The translations under genes were made by a program, and so were the position numbers. Shown piece after piece: positions 1 through 6,892 of a stretch of DNA of 9,449 nucleotides (the first letter of the stretch is position 1; each line of letters opens with the position of its first letter). The DNA lies in assembly GCA_031282665.1 (NCBI GenBank), contig JAITDH010000003.1, forward strand, positions 1-9,449, given 5' to 3'. This DNA is from Zoogloeaceae bacterium. GTDB lineage: Bacteria; Pseudomonadota; Gammaproteobacteria; Burkholderiales; Rhodocyclaceae. The notes beneath the pieces are model-generated. The model saw only the letters and a list, made by a program, of their open reading frames with translations, ran no database searches and was not told where the DNA came from.

Positions 1-120
1 CCACGATGCGCAGCATCGCAAATCAAAGAAATCAAAGAATAGCGGCGCAAGCGCCGGTGATGAACGAATGTCGGATTACGCCTTCGGCTCATCCAACCTA
101 CCAAACCTACGAAACCACGG
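1..120. repeat. REP-like intergenic repeat, copy 1
   Basis: Three hairpin-forming units follow one another. The first is CGATGC-GCA-GCATCG (4-18). Next is a perfect 9-bp tandem duplication AAATCAAAG (20-28 and 29-37). The second hairpin is GGCGC-AA-GCGCC (44-55). The third unit, 65-116, carries an imperfect stem around GCC-TTC-GGC. Bases 65-116 match 7869-7920 directly with about 4 mismatches in 52. Bases 1-30 match 7834-7863 as a reverse complement with one mismatch. No gene is supported in 1-175. The unit may extend past the left window edge. Confidence 0.75.
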
Positions 121-175
121 GGTTCCTCCACTTTGGATTGCACCCAGCGCTCGCTACCGTTCTGTCCTTTGTCTT

Positions 176-658
176 CTAGACCCTGGAAAGGAGCGCGGCG
201 ATGGCTTCGCGGTTGCTGGGGGAAAAGCAGAGGGCGATGGCGGCGGCGGGCGGGAGCCACTGGAAGGCGCGGTGTTCGGCGAGGGAAAGGCGGATGCGGG
301 CCGCGTTCGCGGCGGCGAGCGAGAAGACATGCTCGGTGTTGCGGGTGACACCGGGCGCATAGCGATGCCGCCATTCGGGGAAAATGTCGTATTCCCGCCG
401 CCAGTGCCAATCGAGAAAATCCCCGTCTGGAGCAAGGATGCCGGTTTCCTCGTATACTTCGCGCCGCGCCGCCATGCGCGGCGTTTCCTTCTCTTCCAGG
501 CTGCCGGTGACGGATTGCCAGTAACCGGGATGCCCGGCGCGCTCGAGCAGCAGGATTTCCGGTTCGCCGCCGGACGCAAGACGATAGACGACGACCAATA
601 CGGAAACCGGATTTTTCCAGCGCGGCGGTTGAGAAACAGAAGAAACGGCGTCATTCAT
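176..658 (-). CDS. nudB: Dihydroneopterin triphosphate diphosphatase (Nudix hydrolase)
   Basis: The 160-aa product resembles E. coli NudB (about 150 aa), which removes pyrophosphate from dihydroneopterin triphosphate in cytosolic folate synthesis. A complete Nudix box GX5EX7REUXEEXGU spans residues 52-74, with G52, E58, R66-E67, E70-E71 and G73. The NudB-like segments WQSVTGS (48-53 region) and RHRYAPGVTRNTE (98-109) are present, the latter being a good discriminator from other Nudix enzymes. The start is uncertain. ATG at 658 sits just before the conserved PVSVLVVVY strand but has no Shine-Dalgarno sequence. ATG at 670 (MIFLMND) has AAAGGA only at long spacing. The open frame runs back to 841, but that part overlaps rfbB on the other strand and does not look like NudB. 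The gene is divergent from rfbB. Confidence 0.9.
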   Translation of the reverse strand: MNDAVSSVSQPPRWKNPVSVLVVVYRLASGGEPEILLLERAGHPGYWQSVTGSLEEKETPRMAARREVYEETGILAPDGDFLDWHWRREYDIFPEWRHRYAPGVTRNTEHVFSLAAANAARIRLSLAEHRAFQWLPPAAAIALCFSPSNREAIAALLSRV

Positions 659-731
659 GAGAAAAATCATAGCATGAGGTAAAATCCTTTCTTGCGGCAG
701 GGATGTCGTTTCATGTTTCATTGGGAGGCGC

Positions 732-1817
732 ATGATTTTCGTGACGGGCGGCGCGGGGTTCATCGGCGCCAATTTTGTGCTCGATTGGCTGTCTTCGGCA
801 GAAACGACGGCAGAAGCGGTGCTCAACCTCGACAAGCTCACCTACGCGGGGAACCTGGAAAACCTCGCGACACTGGCAGGGGATGCGCGGCATGTTTTCG
901 TGCACGGGGATATCTGCGACCGGGCGCTGGTCGACCGTCTCCTGGCCGCGCACAAGCCGCGCGCCATCGTGCATTTTGCGGCGGAAAGCCATGTCGACCG
1001 CTCGATTCACGCTCCCGGCGATTTCTTGCGGAGCAATGTCGAGGGGACCTTCACCCTCCTGGAAGCCGCGCGCGCCCATTACGCCACGCTGGATGACAGG
1101 GAGAAGGCGGCGTTTCGTTTCCACCATGTCAGCACCGATGAGGTCTACGGCAGCCTCGCGCCGGATGCCGCGCCGTCCGCCGAGGGATGCCCCTACGCGC
1201 CGAACAGTCCCTATTCCGCGAGCAAGGCGGCGTCCGACCATCTCGCGCGCGCCTGGCACAAGACCTATGCCCTGCCGGTGACGGTGAGCCACTGTTCGAA
1301 CAACTACGGACCCTTCCATTTTCCGGAAAAGCTGATCCCGCTCATCATCATCAACGCGCTCGCCGGCAAGCCCCTGCCGATCTACGGCGATGGCTTGCAG
1401 GTGCGCGACTGGCTGCATGTCGGCGACCATTGCGCCGCGATCCGCCGTATCCTGGCGGCGGGAAAACCGGGAGAAACCTACAACATCGGCGGCAAGAACG
1501 AGATGACCAACCTGGATATCGTGCGTCAGGTCTGCGCCCTGCTGGATGTTCTCCACCCCCGCCCGGACGGCCTGCCTTACGCCCGGCAGATTGCGCATGT
1601 CGCCGACCGCCCAGGGCATGACCGCCGCTATGCGATAGATACCCGGAAAATCGAACGCGAACTGGGCTGGCAACCCGCCCGTACCTTTGCCAGCGGTCTC
1701 GAACAAACCGTGCGCTGGTATCTGCAACATGAGGACTGGGTGAGAAACGTGCAAAGCGGCGCTTACCGGGAATGGGTGGGGAAACATTACGGAAAACATT
1801 ACGGAGAGATGGCATGA
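732..1817 (+). CDS. rfbB: dTDP-glucose 4,6-dehydratase
   Basis: The 361-aa product is RmlB/RfbB, which converts dTDP-D-glucose to dTDP-4-keto-6-deoxy-D-glucose, the second step of dTDP-L-rhamnose synthesis for surface polysaccharide. It is an extended short-chain dehydrogenase. The N-terminal NAD-binding GGAGFIG is at residues 6-12. The catalytic T135-D136-E137 lies in STDEVYGS, and YSASK gives Y161 and K165. The family signatures SNNYGP (189-194) and DRPGHDRRYAID (292-303) are present. Length fits the family. A good GGGAGG site lies 4 nt before the ATG. The C-terminus carries a tandem KHYG-KHYG encoded by a perfect 12-bp duplication (1782-1793, 1794-1805). The stop overlaps the rfbD start as ATGA, so the two are probably translationally coupled. 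Confidence 0.96.
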   Translation: MIFVTGGAGFIGANFVLDWLSSAETTAEAVLNLDKLTYAGNLENLATLAGDARHVFVHGDICDRALVDRLLAAHKPRAIVHFAAESHVDRSIHAPGDFLRSNVEGTFTLLEAARAHYATLDDREKAAFRFHHVSTDEVYGSLAPDAAPSAEGCPYAPNSPYSASKAASDHLARAWHKTYALPVTVSHCSNNYGPFHFPEKLIPLIIINALAGKPLPIYGDGLQVRDWLHVGDHCAAIRRILAAGKPGETYNIGGKNEMTNLDIVRQVCALLDVLHPRPDGLPYARQIAHVADRPGHDRRYAIDTRKIERELGWQPARTFASGLEQTVRWYLQHEDWVRNVQSGAYREWVGKHYGKHYGEMA

Positions 1818-2746
1818 GCGGACGTTTTCTCTGGCTCCTGGGCCGCAGCGGACAATTGGGCAGCGAATTGCTGCACGCGCTGTTGCCGTTGCGCGCCATC
1901 CTGGGCGACATCGTCGCGCTCGACCGGCAGTCCTGCGATCTTTCCCGGCCCGCCGCGCTGCGCGGGCGCCTGCGGATGCTGGCGGAAAACCAGCCTCCCT
2001 GGGCCATCGTCAATGCCGCCGCCTATACCGCCGTGGATCGCGCCGAACGCGAAGCGGAACTTGCCTTCGCCATCAACGGCGAAGCGCCCGGCATCCTGGG
2101 AGAAATCGCCGCCGCCAGTGGCGCGCTGGTCGTGCATTATTCCACCGACTACGTCTTCGACGGCGAGAAAAAAGAACCCTACCGGGAAGACGATGAGCCG
2201 CACCCCTTGAATGTCTATGGGCAAAGCAAGCTGATGGGGGAACGCGCCCTGTGGGAAAGCGGCGCGCGCTACCTGATCTTTCGCACCTCCTGGGTTTTCG
2301 GAGCGCATGGCGACAATTTCCTGAAAACCATGTTGCGCCTCGCCACCGAACGGGAAACCCTGGCCGTGGTCGCCGACCAGCATGGCGCTCCGACTTCGGC
2401 CGCCTTCCTCGCGAACGTCACCGCGCGCCTGCTGGAGCAATGCTACCGGCGTCCCGACAATTTCCCCCTCGGCCTCTACCATCTCAGCGCCTCCGGCGCG
2501 ACATCCTGGTATGGTTATGCCGCCTATGTCTTCGCCGCCGCCCGCGCCCAGCGCTATCCGCTCAAATTGCTCCCGGACGGCCTCATTCCCCTCGCCGCCA
2601 GCGATTACCACACGCACGCCATGCGCCCGGCCAATTCCCGCCTGGACTGCACGCACTTCAAAACGACCTTCTCCTATAACCCGCCTCCCTGGCAGCAAGG
2701 CGTGGAAGCGATGCTGCCGGAAATACTGCGTCAAGAAACCCTGTAG
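1814..2746 (+). CDS. rfbD: dTDP-4-dehydrorhamnose reductase
   Basis: The 310-aa product is RmlD/RfbD, the NAD(P)H-dependent last step of dTDP-L-rhamnose synthesis. The dinucleotide-binding loop is GRSGQLGS (10-17). VVHYSTDYVFDG (106-117) carries the catalytic serine/threonine region, and Y135-x3-K139 lies in NVYGQSKLMGE. RTSWVFG (157-163), a GAPTSA segment (191-196) and a C-terminal RPANSRLD block (271-278) also match the family. The start at 1814 is chosen because it overlaps the rfbB stop (ATGA) and has GGAGAG just upstream. An in-frame ATG at 1772 lies inside rfbB and is unlikely. The usual partners rfbA and rfbC are not in the next 6 kb, so the rhamnose genes are split or lie elsewhere. 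Confidence 0.95.
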   Translation: MSGRFLWLLGRSGQLGSELLHALLPLRAILGDIVALDRQSCDLSRPAALRGRLRMLAENQPPWAIVNAAAYTAVDRAEREAELAFAINGEAPGILGEIAAASGALVVHYSTDYVFDGEKKEPYREDDEPHPLNVYGQSKLMGERALWESGARYLIFRTSWVFGAHGDNFLKTMLRLATERETLAVVADQHGAPTSAAFLANVTARLLEQCYRRPDNFPLGLYHLSASGATSWYGYAAYVFAAARAQRYPLKLLPDGLIPLAASDYHTHAMRPANSRLDCTHFKTTFSYNPPPWQQGVEAMLPEILRQETL

Positions 2747-2756
2747 TTAAAATTGC

Positions 2757-2786
2757 TTACAGAAAGCGCTGGCGATCGCTTATAAA
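2757..2786 (+). promoter_or_regulatory. Possible promoter for the DUF4124-like gene
   Basis: TTACAG (2757-2762) and TATAAA (2781-2786) are separated by 18 nt and lie about 40 nt before the start at 2827. The -35 match is only 4 of 6, so this is a weak prediction. The gap after rfbD is otherwise featureless. Confidence 0.3.
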
Positions 2787-2826
2787 GTAGGGAAAGAAAC
2801 GAATCCTGCGGGAAGGGGAAAACAAG

Positions 2827-3372
2827 ATGAAAACGATGGCATGCTTTCTAATTTTGTGCGCGTTGGGCGTCTTTCCGGACATGGCCTCCGCGCAGGTTTT
2901 TCGCTGCCTCGAAAAAGGCAAGGTGACCATTTCCACCTCCCCTTGCCCGACCGGCGCGAAAGCCACGGAAATCGTCGCCGAACCGGGGGCGGCGGAGAGG
3001 GCGGCGGCGGCGAAACAGGCCGCGGATGAAGAAGTGGCGCGCCTGAAGGAAAAGGTCGAACTGATGGCGCGCGAACGCCATGAACGCGAAGCCGCTTACG
3101 CCGCCGAGCGTCAGGCAAGAAGGGAAAGGGCGGAGGAAGCGGAACGGGAACGGGCAAGACAAACGGTAACCGAACCAGAGCGCACCACGGTCACTACCCT
3201 GCCCTACCCCTATCCTTATCCGGTCGTCCTGCCGTCGCGCGGTTTTCCCTCCTACACCCCGCCGCACAGCGTCAGGCCCGGCGGTACACATGGCGGGCCA
3301 CCCGGCGTCCTCCGTCCATCCCAGCCCATTCGCCCGCAACAACCCGGCGTATCCATCACGATCCGGCGCTGA
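2827..3372 (+). CDS. Secreted DUF4124-like protein with coiled coil and Pro-rich tail
   Basis: The 181-aa product has an N-terminal signal peptide (hydrophobic core around residues 5-16) with likely cleavage after ASA at 20-22, so it is probably periplasmic. The mature start QVFRCLEKGKVTIST..PCP (23-41) resembles the DUF4124 domain common in beta- and gammaproteobacteria, with a cysteine pair C27/C40 that could form a disulfide. Residues about 55-115 are rich in Ala, Glu and Arg and should form a charged coiled coil. The rest is low-complexity proline-rich sequence with PYPYPYP at 126-132. AAGGGG lies 8 nt before the ATG. The function of DUF4124 proteins is unknown. The gene is co-directional with rfbD 80 nt away, but nothing shows a shared role. 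The secreted architecture is clear, the family call less so. Confidence 0.8.
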   Translation: MKTMACFLILCALGVFPDMASAQVFRCLEKGKVTISTSPCPTGAKATEIVAEPGAAERAAAAKQAADEEVARLKEKVELMARERHEREAAYAAERQARRERAEEAERERARQTVTEPERTTVTTLPYPYPYPVVLPSRGFPSYTPPHSVRPGGTHGGPPGVLRPSQPIRPQQPGVSITIRR

Positions 3373-3382
3373 CCGCGGGGTT

Positions 3383-3491
3383 TCAGGGATCAGGGATCAG
3401 AAGAAGCAAACCGAATACACCGGCTACTGACCACTGACTACAAAGCGCGCGACGCGCGCTTTGTCCTCCGTCTTCTGTCTTCAGTCCTTTG
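3383..3491. repeat. Degenerate heptanucleotide repeats flanking a palindrome
   Basis: Three short blocks share a 7-bp period. They are TCAGGGA x2 plus TCAGAAG (3383-3403), CTACTGA/CCACTGA/CTAC (3424-3441), and TCCTCCG/TCTTCTG/TCTTCAG/TCCTTTG (3464-3491). They fill the gap between the convergent DUF4124-like gene and lpxH, on both sides of the hairpin at 3440-3464. No coding potential is apparent. Confidence 0.55.
3440..3464. terminator. Perfect 25-nt palindrome, probable bidirectional terminator
   Basis: ACAAAGCGCGCG and its reverse complement surround a single central A, giving a 10-bp stem with a 5-nt loop. It sits between two convergent genes. There is no classic U-tract on either side (T-rich TTTGTCCTCCGTC on the + side), so it is an atypical intrinsic terminator. 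Confidence 0.55.
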
Positions 3492-3492
3492 G

Positions 3493-4224
3493 TCAGGTCA
3501 GGCTCTGCCGGCGCAGGGTTTCTCCGTTCCAGGACAGTGTTTCGCCGCGTTCTTCCGACCAGTCGGAGAGCACCCAGCGTTCGACGCAGATTCCGTCCAC
3601 GATGTGCTCGTGCCGGGCGGGGCGGTGGGTGTGTCCGTGGATGAAGGTGGCGTAGCCGTGCTGGCGGAGGAAATCGTCCGTCGCGCCGGGGGCGAGGTCG
3701 GTCAGGTAGGCGGGCTTCCTGTTTTTTTCCATCAGGCTTTGCTGGCGCAGGGCGGCGGCGAGGCGGCGGCGTTCGGGCAGGGGTTTTTGCAGGAAATCCG
3801 CCTGCCATGCCGGGGCGCGGGTCTGGGCGCGGAATTGCTGGTAGGCGAGATCGTTCGCGCACAGGCTGTCGCCGTGCGAGAGGATGAATTGCCATTGCGG
3901 CGTGGAAAGCAGGTAGGGATCGGGGAGCAGGGTCAGGCCGGCTTGCCGGGCGAAGTCCGCGCCGAGGAGGAAGTCGCGGTTGCCGTGCAGGAAGAAAAGG
4001 CGCAGGCCCGCGTCGCTCGCCGTTTTGAGCGCGCTGGCGATGCTCGCGGCGAAGGGGCTGTCGTCATCGTCGCCGATCCAGGTGTCGAAAAGGTCGCCGA
4101 GTATGTAGAGGGCGTTCGGCTCGCCGTTTTCCGGCGGCGCGATGGCGGCGAGAAAGGCGCGAAAGAGGGCTTCGATGCCGGGAGTCTGGGGCGACAGATG
4201 CAGGTCGGAGATGAAATGGAGCAC
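3493..4224 (-). CDS. lpxH: UDP-2,3-diacylglucosamine diphosphatase
   Basis: The 243-aa product is LpxH, the peripheral-membrane metallophosphoesterase that hydrolyses UDP-2,3-diacylglucosamine to lipid X and UMP in lipid A synthesis. E. coli LpxH is 240 aa. Metal-binding residues appear in order: D7 and H9 (ISDLHLS), D44 (LGDLFDTW), N82 (HGNRDF), H117 (LSHGDS), then H198 and H200 (HGHTHRP). GTG at 4224 is chosen because it places ISDLHL at the usual distance from the N-terminus and has TGAGG 6 nt upstream. The upstream open frame overlaps pyrF and does not resemble LpxH. It is the last gene of the methyltransferase-pyrF-lpxH run, 8 nt after pyrF. Confidence 0.94.
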   Translation of the reverse strand: MLHFISDLHLSPQTPGIEALFRAFLAAIAPPENGEPNALYILGDLFDTWIGDDDDSPFAASIASALKTASDAGLRLFFLHGNRDFLLGADFARQAGLTLLPDPYLLSTPQWQFILSHGDSLCANDLAYQQFRAQTRAPAWQADFLQKPLPERRRLAAALRQQSLMEKNRKPAYLTDLAPGATDDFLRQHGYATFIHGHTHRPARHEHIVDGICVERWVLSDWSEERGETLSWNGETLRRQSLT

Positions 4225-4230
4225 GGGAAG

Positions 4231-4235
4231 CCTCA
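4231..4235 (-). promoter_or_regulatory. Ribosome binding site of lpxH overlapping the pyrF stop
   Basis: TGAGG lies 6 nt before the GTG at 4224 and contains the pyrF TGA stop. It decides the lpxH start and suggests reinitiation by ribosomes finishing pyrF. Confidence 0.7.
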
Positions 4236-5069
4236 GCGCCAGCGATTGATCGCGTCCCGCGTTTCCCGCGCCGCCCGGCGCGCGGACTGGGGATAGGTTT
4301 CGCCGGGGGTTTCGGTTTCCCCATCCCCGGCATAGAGGATGGCGCGTGAGGAATTGAGCACCAGGCCGGTTCCTCGCGCGGTTTTTCCGGCTTGCACCGT
4401 TGCCGCGATGTCGCCGCCCTGCGCGCCGATGCCGGGGACGAGGAGCGGCATGTCGCCGACGAGTTCGCGGACGCGCGCGATTTCCTCGGGGAAGGTCGCG
4501 CCGACGACGAGCGCGATCTGGCCCTGCGCGTTCCATTCTTGCGCGGCCAGCCGGGCCACCCGTTCGAACAGCCGTTCTCCGCCGCCGACGGGGAGGAATT
4601 GCAGGTCGCTGCCGCCGGGGTTGGACGTGCGGCAGAGCAGGATTACGCCTTTTTCCGGATAGGCGAGGTAGGGTTCCAGGGAGTCGCGCCCCATGTAGGG
4701 ATTCACGGTCACGGCATCCGCCCGGTAGCGTTCGAAGGCTTCCACGGCGTATTGCCGGGCCGTCGCGCCGATGTCGCCGCGCTTGGCGTCGAGGATCACC
4801 GGAATGCCCGGATGCCGCTCGTGGATGTGCCCGATCAGGCGTTCCAGCGCCGTTTCGGCGCGTTGCGCGGCGAAATGGGCGATCTGCGGCTTGAAGGCGC
4901 AGACGAGATCGGCGGTGGCGTCCACGATGGCGGCGCAGAAGGTGAAGAGGGCATCAGGATCTTCTCGCAGGCAGGCCGGGAAGCGGGCGGGATCGGGATC
5001 GAGGCCCACGCAGAGGAGGGAATCGTTTTTCCGCCAGGCGGCGGCAAGGCTTTCGGCGAAGGCGGGCAT
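4233..5069 (-). CDS. pyrF: Orotidine 5'-phosphate decarboxylase, type 2
   Basis: The 278-aa product decarboxylates OMP to UMP, the last step of de novo pyrimidine synthesis. The length and the sequence around [11 protein letters not shown] (21-31) fit the longer type-2 PyrF subfamily rather than the roughly 240-aa E. coli type. The catalytic [11 protein letters not shown] is at residues 91-101 (D94, K96, D99). K60 lies in FKPQ, TVNPYMG is at 121-127, and the phosphate-binding [10 protein letters not shown] is at 211-220. Two consecutive ATGs exist (5072 and 5069). GGAG at 5075-5078 is 5 nt from the second and only 2 nt from the first, so 5069 is preferred. The start overlaps the TGA of the upstream methyltransferase, a sign of translational coupling. 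Confidence 0.95.
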   Translation of the reverse strand: MPAFAESLAAAWRKNDSLLCVGLDPDPARFPACLREDPDALFTFCAAIVDATADLVCAFKPQIAHFAAQRAETALERLIGHIHERHPGIPVILDAKRGDIGATARQYAVEAFERYRADAVTVNPYMGRDSLEPYLAYPEKGVILLCRTSNPGGSDLQFLPVGGGERLFERVARLAAQEWNAQGQIALVVGATFPEEIARVRELVGDMPLLVPGIGAQGGDIAATVQAGKTARGTGLVLNSSRAILYAGDGETETPGETYPQSARRAARETRDAINRWR

Positions 5070-6277
5070 CATGGCTCCAGGACGAAATCGGGCAGGAAAC
5101 GGCGAAAGACCGCGGGCAGGCGGCAGTTTTGCAGGCTGCGCTGCGTAAACAGATAGCGGCCGTCGCAGATGAAGCCCAGCTCCTGCCAATCCACTTCCCG
5201 GTTCAACAGCGCGACGATGTCGTTCAATTCCCTTTTGGAAAGGCCGGCCTTGCGGGGAAAGAGGGCGAGGATGGCGCCGTCGAAATGCGGGCTGGCGTGC
5301 AGGAAAAAGGGCGCGCTCCGGCGCGTCTTGCCATTGACGTAGATGCGGGGACGGTCGTTGATCGGGAGCCTGCGTCCCCATTGCCACCAGTTGTTTTCGT
5401 CGAAGAAACGCACCTTGCGTTGCAGGAGGCGTTCCTTGTGCGCGGCCAGGTGCGGATGCGGCAGGTCGTAGAACATGCGCCGGGTCTGGCCGGTTTCGGC
5501 CGTCCGGGAATACACCACCTCCAGGTTGCCTTCCGGATGCACGAAAAGATCGTCCGCGCCGGAAACGCCGCCTACCCGGACTTCGAAAAGGTCGGCAAAC
5601 GGCAGGGCGTAGTCCTGCGAGAGGAACATCAGTTGCCCGGCAACCTCGCAAAAGCGGCGGCCGTCGTGCATATTCCGGTCGGCGCGCCCCTTCTCGAAAC
5701 GGAAAATGGCGCAGTTGGGGAGATAGCCGCTGAAGACCCGGCGGTCCCCGGTCTCGAAAAAATCCGTGATGCCGCCCTGCTCGTAAAGCCAGGCGTTCAG
5801 TTTCTTCGCCGCCGTGAGCTTGATGAATTCGCGCGGCACGATGAAAATCAGCTCGCCGCCGGGGTTCAGGTGGCGCACGCATTTTTCGATGAAAAACAGG
5901 AACAGGTTGCTGCGCCTGTCGAACAGGGAAGAAGCGAGCCGCGCCCGGGTGCTTTCCGGAATATCCTGGTAGCGCACGTAGGGCGGATTGCCGATGATGG
6001 TGTCGAAGCGCTCGCTTTCCGGATAGGTGAAGAAATCCCGCGCCTGGACGCCGGGCGGCGCGATGCGCGTGTCGATCTCGATGCCGACGCATTCGCCCTG
6101 CTCCTGGCGCAGGGGCAGGAAAAACGCGCCCTTGCCCGCCGAGGGTTCCAGCGTCCGCCCCCGGTTGCGGCGCAGGCCGAGCATGAAGTCGACGACGGCG
6201 GGAGGAGTGAAGACCTGGCCCAGGTTTTCTACGTTGTCTATGTTATCTGCGTTAAGGGTTGGGATTGAGATTGACAC
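5069..6277 (-). CDS. N6-adenine DNA methyltransferase, Eco57I/TaqI-like, solitary
   Basis: From GTG at 6277 the product is 402 aa. Motif X is [14 protein letters not shown] (20-33), motif [11 protein letters not shown] (43-52), acidic motif II GIEID (65-69), and motif IV NPPY (97-100), which marks amino-methylation of adenine. [11 protein letters not shown] (138-148) resembles motif VI. The C-terminal half, with [13 protein letters not shown] (233-245) and NNWWQWGR (295-302), resembles target-recognition regions of type IIG/TaqI-like enzymes, though I see no nuclease motif. No restriction gene lies beside it. The start is uncertain: GTG 6277 lacks a clear Shine-Dalgarno sequence, TTG 6331 is possible, and no ATG/GTG/TTG lies nearer to motif X. 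Its stop overlaps the pyrF start, so it leads the operon. A self-contained housekeeping methylase or a relic of a restriction system are both possible. Confidence 0.87.
   Translation of the reverse strand: MSISIPTLNADNIDNVENLGQVFTPPAVVDFMLGLRRNRGRTLEPSAGKGAFFLPLRQEQGECVGIEIDTRIAPPGVQARDFFTYPESERFDTIIGNPPYVRYQDIPESTRARLASSLFDRRSNLFLFFIEKCVRHLNPGGELIFIVPREFIKLTAAKKLNAWLYEQGGITDFFETGDRRVFSGYLPNCAIFRFEKGRADRNMHDGRRFCEVAGQLMFLSQDYALPFADLFEVRVGGVSGADDLFVHPEGNLEVVYSRTAETGQTRRMFYDLPHPHLAAHKERLLQRKVRFFDENNWWQWGRRLPINDRPRIYVNGKTRRSAPFFLHASPHFDGAILALFPRKAGLSKRELNDIVALLNREVDWQELGFICDGRYLFTQRSLQNCRLPAVFRRFLPDFVLEP
6227..6253 (-). repeat. Degenerate 9-bp tandem repeat in the methyltransferase 5' end
   Basis: Read on the minus strand, AACGCAGAT, AACATAGAC and AACGTAGAA follow one another without gaps and encode the tripeptides NAD-NID-NVE, just before the conserved LGQVFTPP. 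The preceding 25 bases are also simple (TCAATCTCAATCCC). Base composition is AT-richer than the rest of the gene. Confidence 0.6.
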
Positions 6278-6350
6278 GGAAGGGAAGAATGGGTGAAGCG
6301 GACGAGGGGCAAAAGAGGAAGAAGCGGGCAAAATGAAATCGCCTGGAAAA

Positions 6351-6362
6351 CGGCGCTTTCGC
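6351..6362 (-). terminator. Possible weak terminator after the MaoC gene
   Basis: On the minus strand GGCG-AAAG-CGCC is followed by GTTTTCC, 27 nt past the MaoC stop. The stem is only 4 bp and the T-run short, so termination would be partial at best. Confidence 0.3.
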
Positions 6363-6389
6363 CTTGCCCGATGACGATGCGCGGATCGT

Positions 6390-6821
6390 TCAGCCGTTCT
6401 TGCTCGTGCACAGCATGGTGGCCTCGCCTTCGATGACCACCTTGCCGCCCACGGTGCAGACCGTTTCCAGGACCACGCGCTTTTTCTCCACGATGACTTC
6501 CTTCACCGTGGCGGTGGCCGTCACGGTATCGCCGGGACGCACGGGAGCCTTGAATTTCAGGGTTTGCCCCATGTAGATGGTGCCGGGGCCGGGCAGGCGG
6601 TTGCCGAGCACGGCGGAAATGAGGCCGGCGGAAAGCATGCCGTGCGCGATCCGGCCGCCGAACATGGTGGTCTTGGCGAATTCCTCGTTGAGATGCACCG
6701 CGTTGGTATCGGTCGAGACACCGGAAAAAAGCACGATGTCGGCGTCGGTGATGGTCTTGGAAATACTGGCGTTCATGCCGGGTTGCAGATCTTCGATGTC
6801 GAAACCATTCTGGGCGTTCAC
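6390..6821 (-). CDS. MaoC-family (R)-specific enoyl-CoA hydratase, PhaJ-like
   Basis: The 143-aa product is a single hot-dog hydratase-2 domain, the size of PhaJ. The hydratase-2 signature is visible at SGVSTDTNAVHLNEEFA (33-49), giving the catalytic pair D38 and H43, followed by FGGRIAHGMLSAGL (54-67). PhaJ-type enzymes hydrate trans-2-enoyl-CoA to (R)-3-hydroxyacyl-CoA and feed beta-oxidation intermediates into polyhydroxyalkanoate synthesis. That role is inferred here, since no PHA synthase is in the window and other MaoC proteins act on different acyl-CoAs. GTG at 6821 is chosen because GAGGAG lies 6 nt upstream. A perfect TATAAT lies 33 nt before the start, so the gene probably has its own promoter. 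About 112 nt separate it from the methyltransferase. Confidence 0.88.
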   Translation of the reverse strand: MNAQNGFDIEDLQPGMNASISKTITDADIVLFSGVSTDTNAVHLNEEFAKTTMFGGRIAHGMLSAGLISAVLGNRLPGPGTIYMGQTLKFKAPVRPGDTVTATATVKEVIVEKKRVVLETVCTVGGKVVIEGEATMLCTSKNG

Positions 6822-6854
6822 GGTTCACTCCTCTGGTTGATTGAAAACCCGTGC

Positions 6855-6860
6855 ATTATA
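6855..6860 (-). promoter_or_regulatory. -10 element for the MaoC gene
   Basis: A perfect TATAAT on the minus strand lies 33 nt before the GTG start. No good -35 is seen at 16-18 nt; TTATCC (6880-6885) at 19 nt matches only 3 of 6. Confidence 0.45.
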
Positions 6861-6892
6861 TCGCCGATGCGGCCAGGAAGGATAAGGCTTGG

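Noticed and set aside
68..682. 204-codon + strand frame over the nudB region
   Set aside because: It starts inside a REP-like repeat and is antisense to a clear Nudix hydrolase.
711..1799. 362-codon open frame antisense to rfbB
   Set aside because: It is the shadow of a GC-rich gene with strong codon bias; the product has no recognisable domain, and rfbB on the + strand has complete family motifs.
1799..2734. 311-codon open frame antisense to rfbD
   Set aside because: Same cause; low-complexity Gly/Ala-rich translation and no ribosome site, against a clear RfbD.
3383..3491. CRISPR array
   Set aside because: The repeated units are only 7 bp, degenerate and gapless, with no spacer structure and no cas genes.
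5073..6092. N-terminal extension of the pyrF frame upstream of 5072
   Set aside because: The frame stays open through the methyltransferase by chance; the extension is Arg/Pro/Ala-rich and PyrF homology begins at about 5069, so it is not a fusion protein.
5129..6268. 379-codon open frame antisense to the methyltransferase
   Set aside because: The translation resembles typical antisense reads of GC-rich genes; the methyltransferase motifs are unambiguous on the other strand.
6238..6828. 196-codon minus-strand frame overlapping the MaoC gene
   Set aside because: Its Arg/His-rich translation is the out-of-frame read of the MaoC gene; the GTG at 6828 lies inside the ribosome-site region for GTG 6821.
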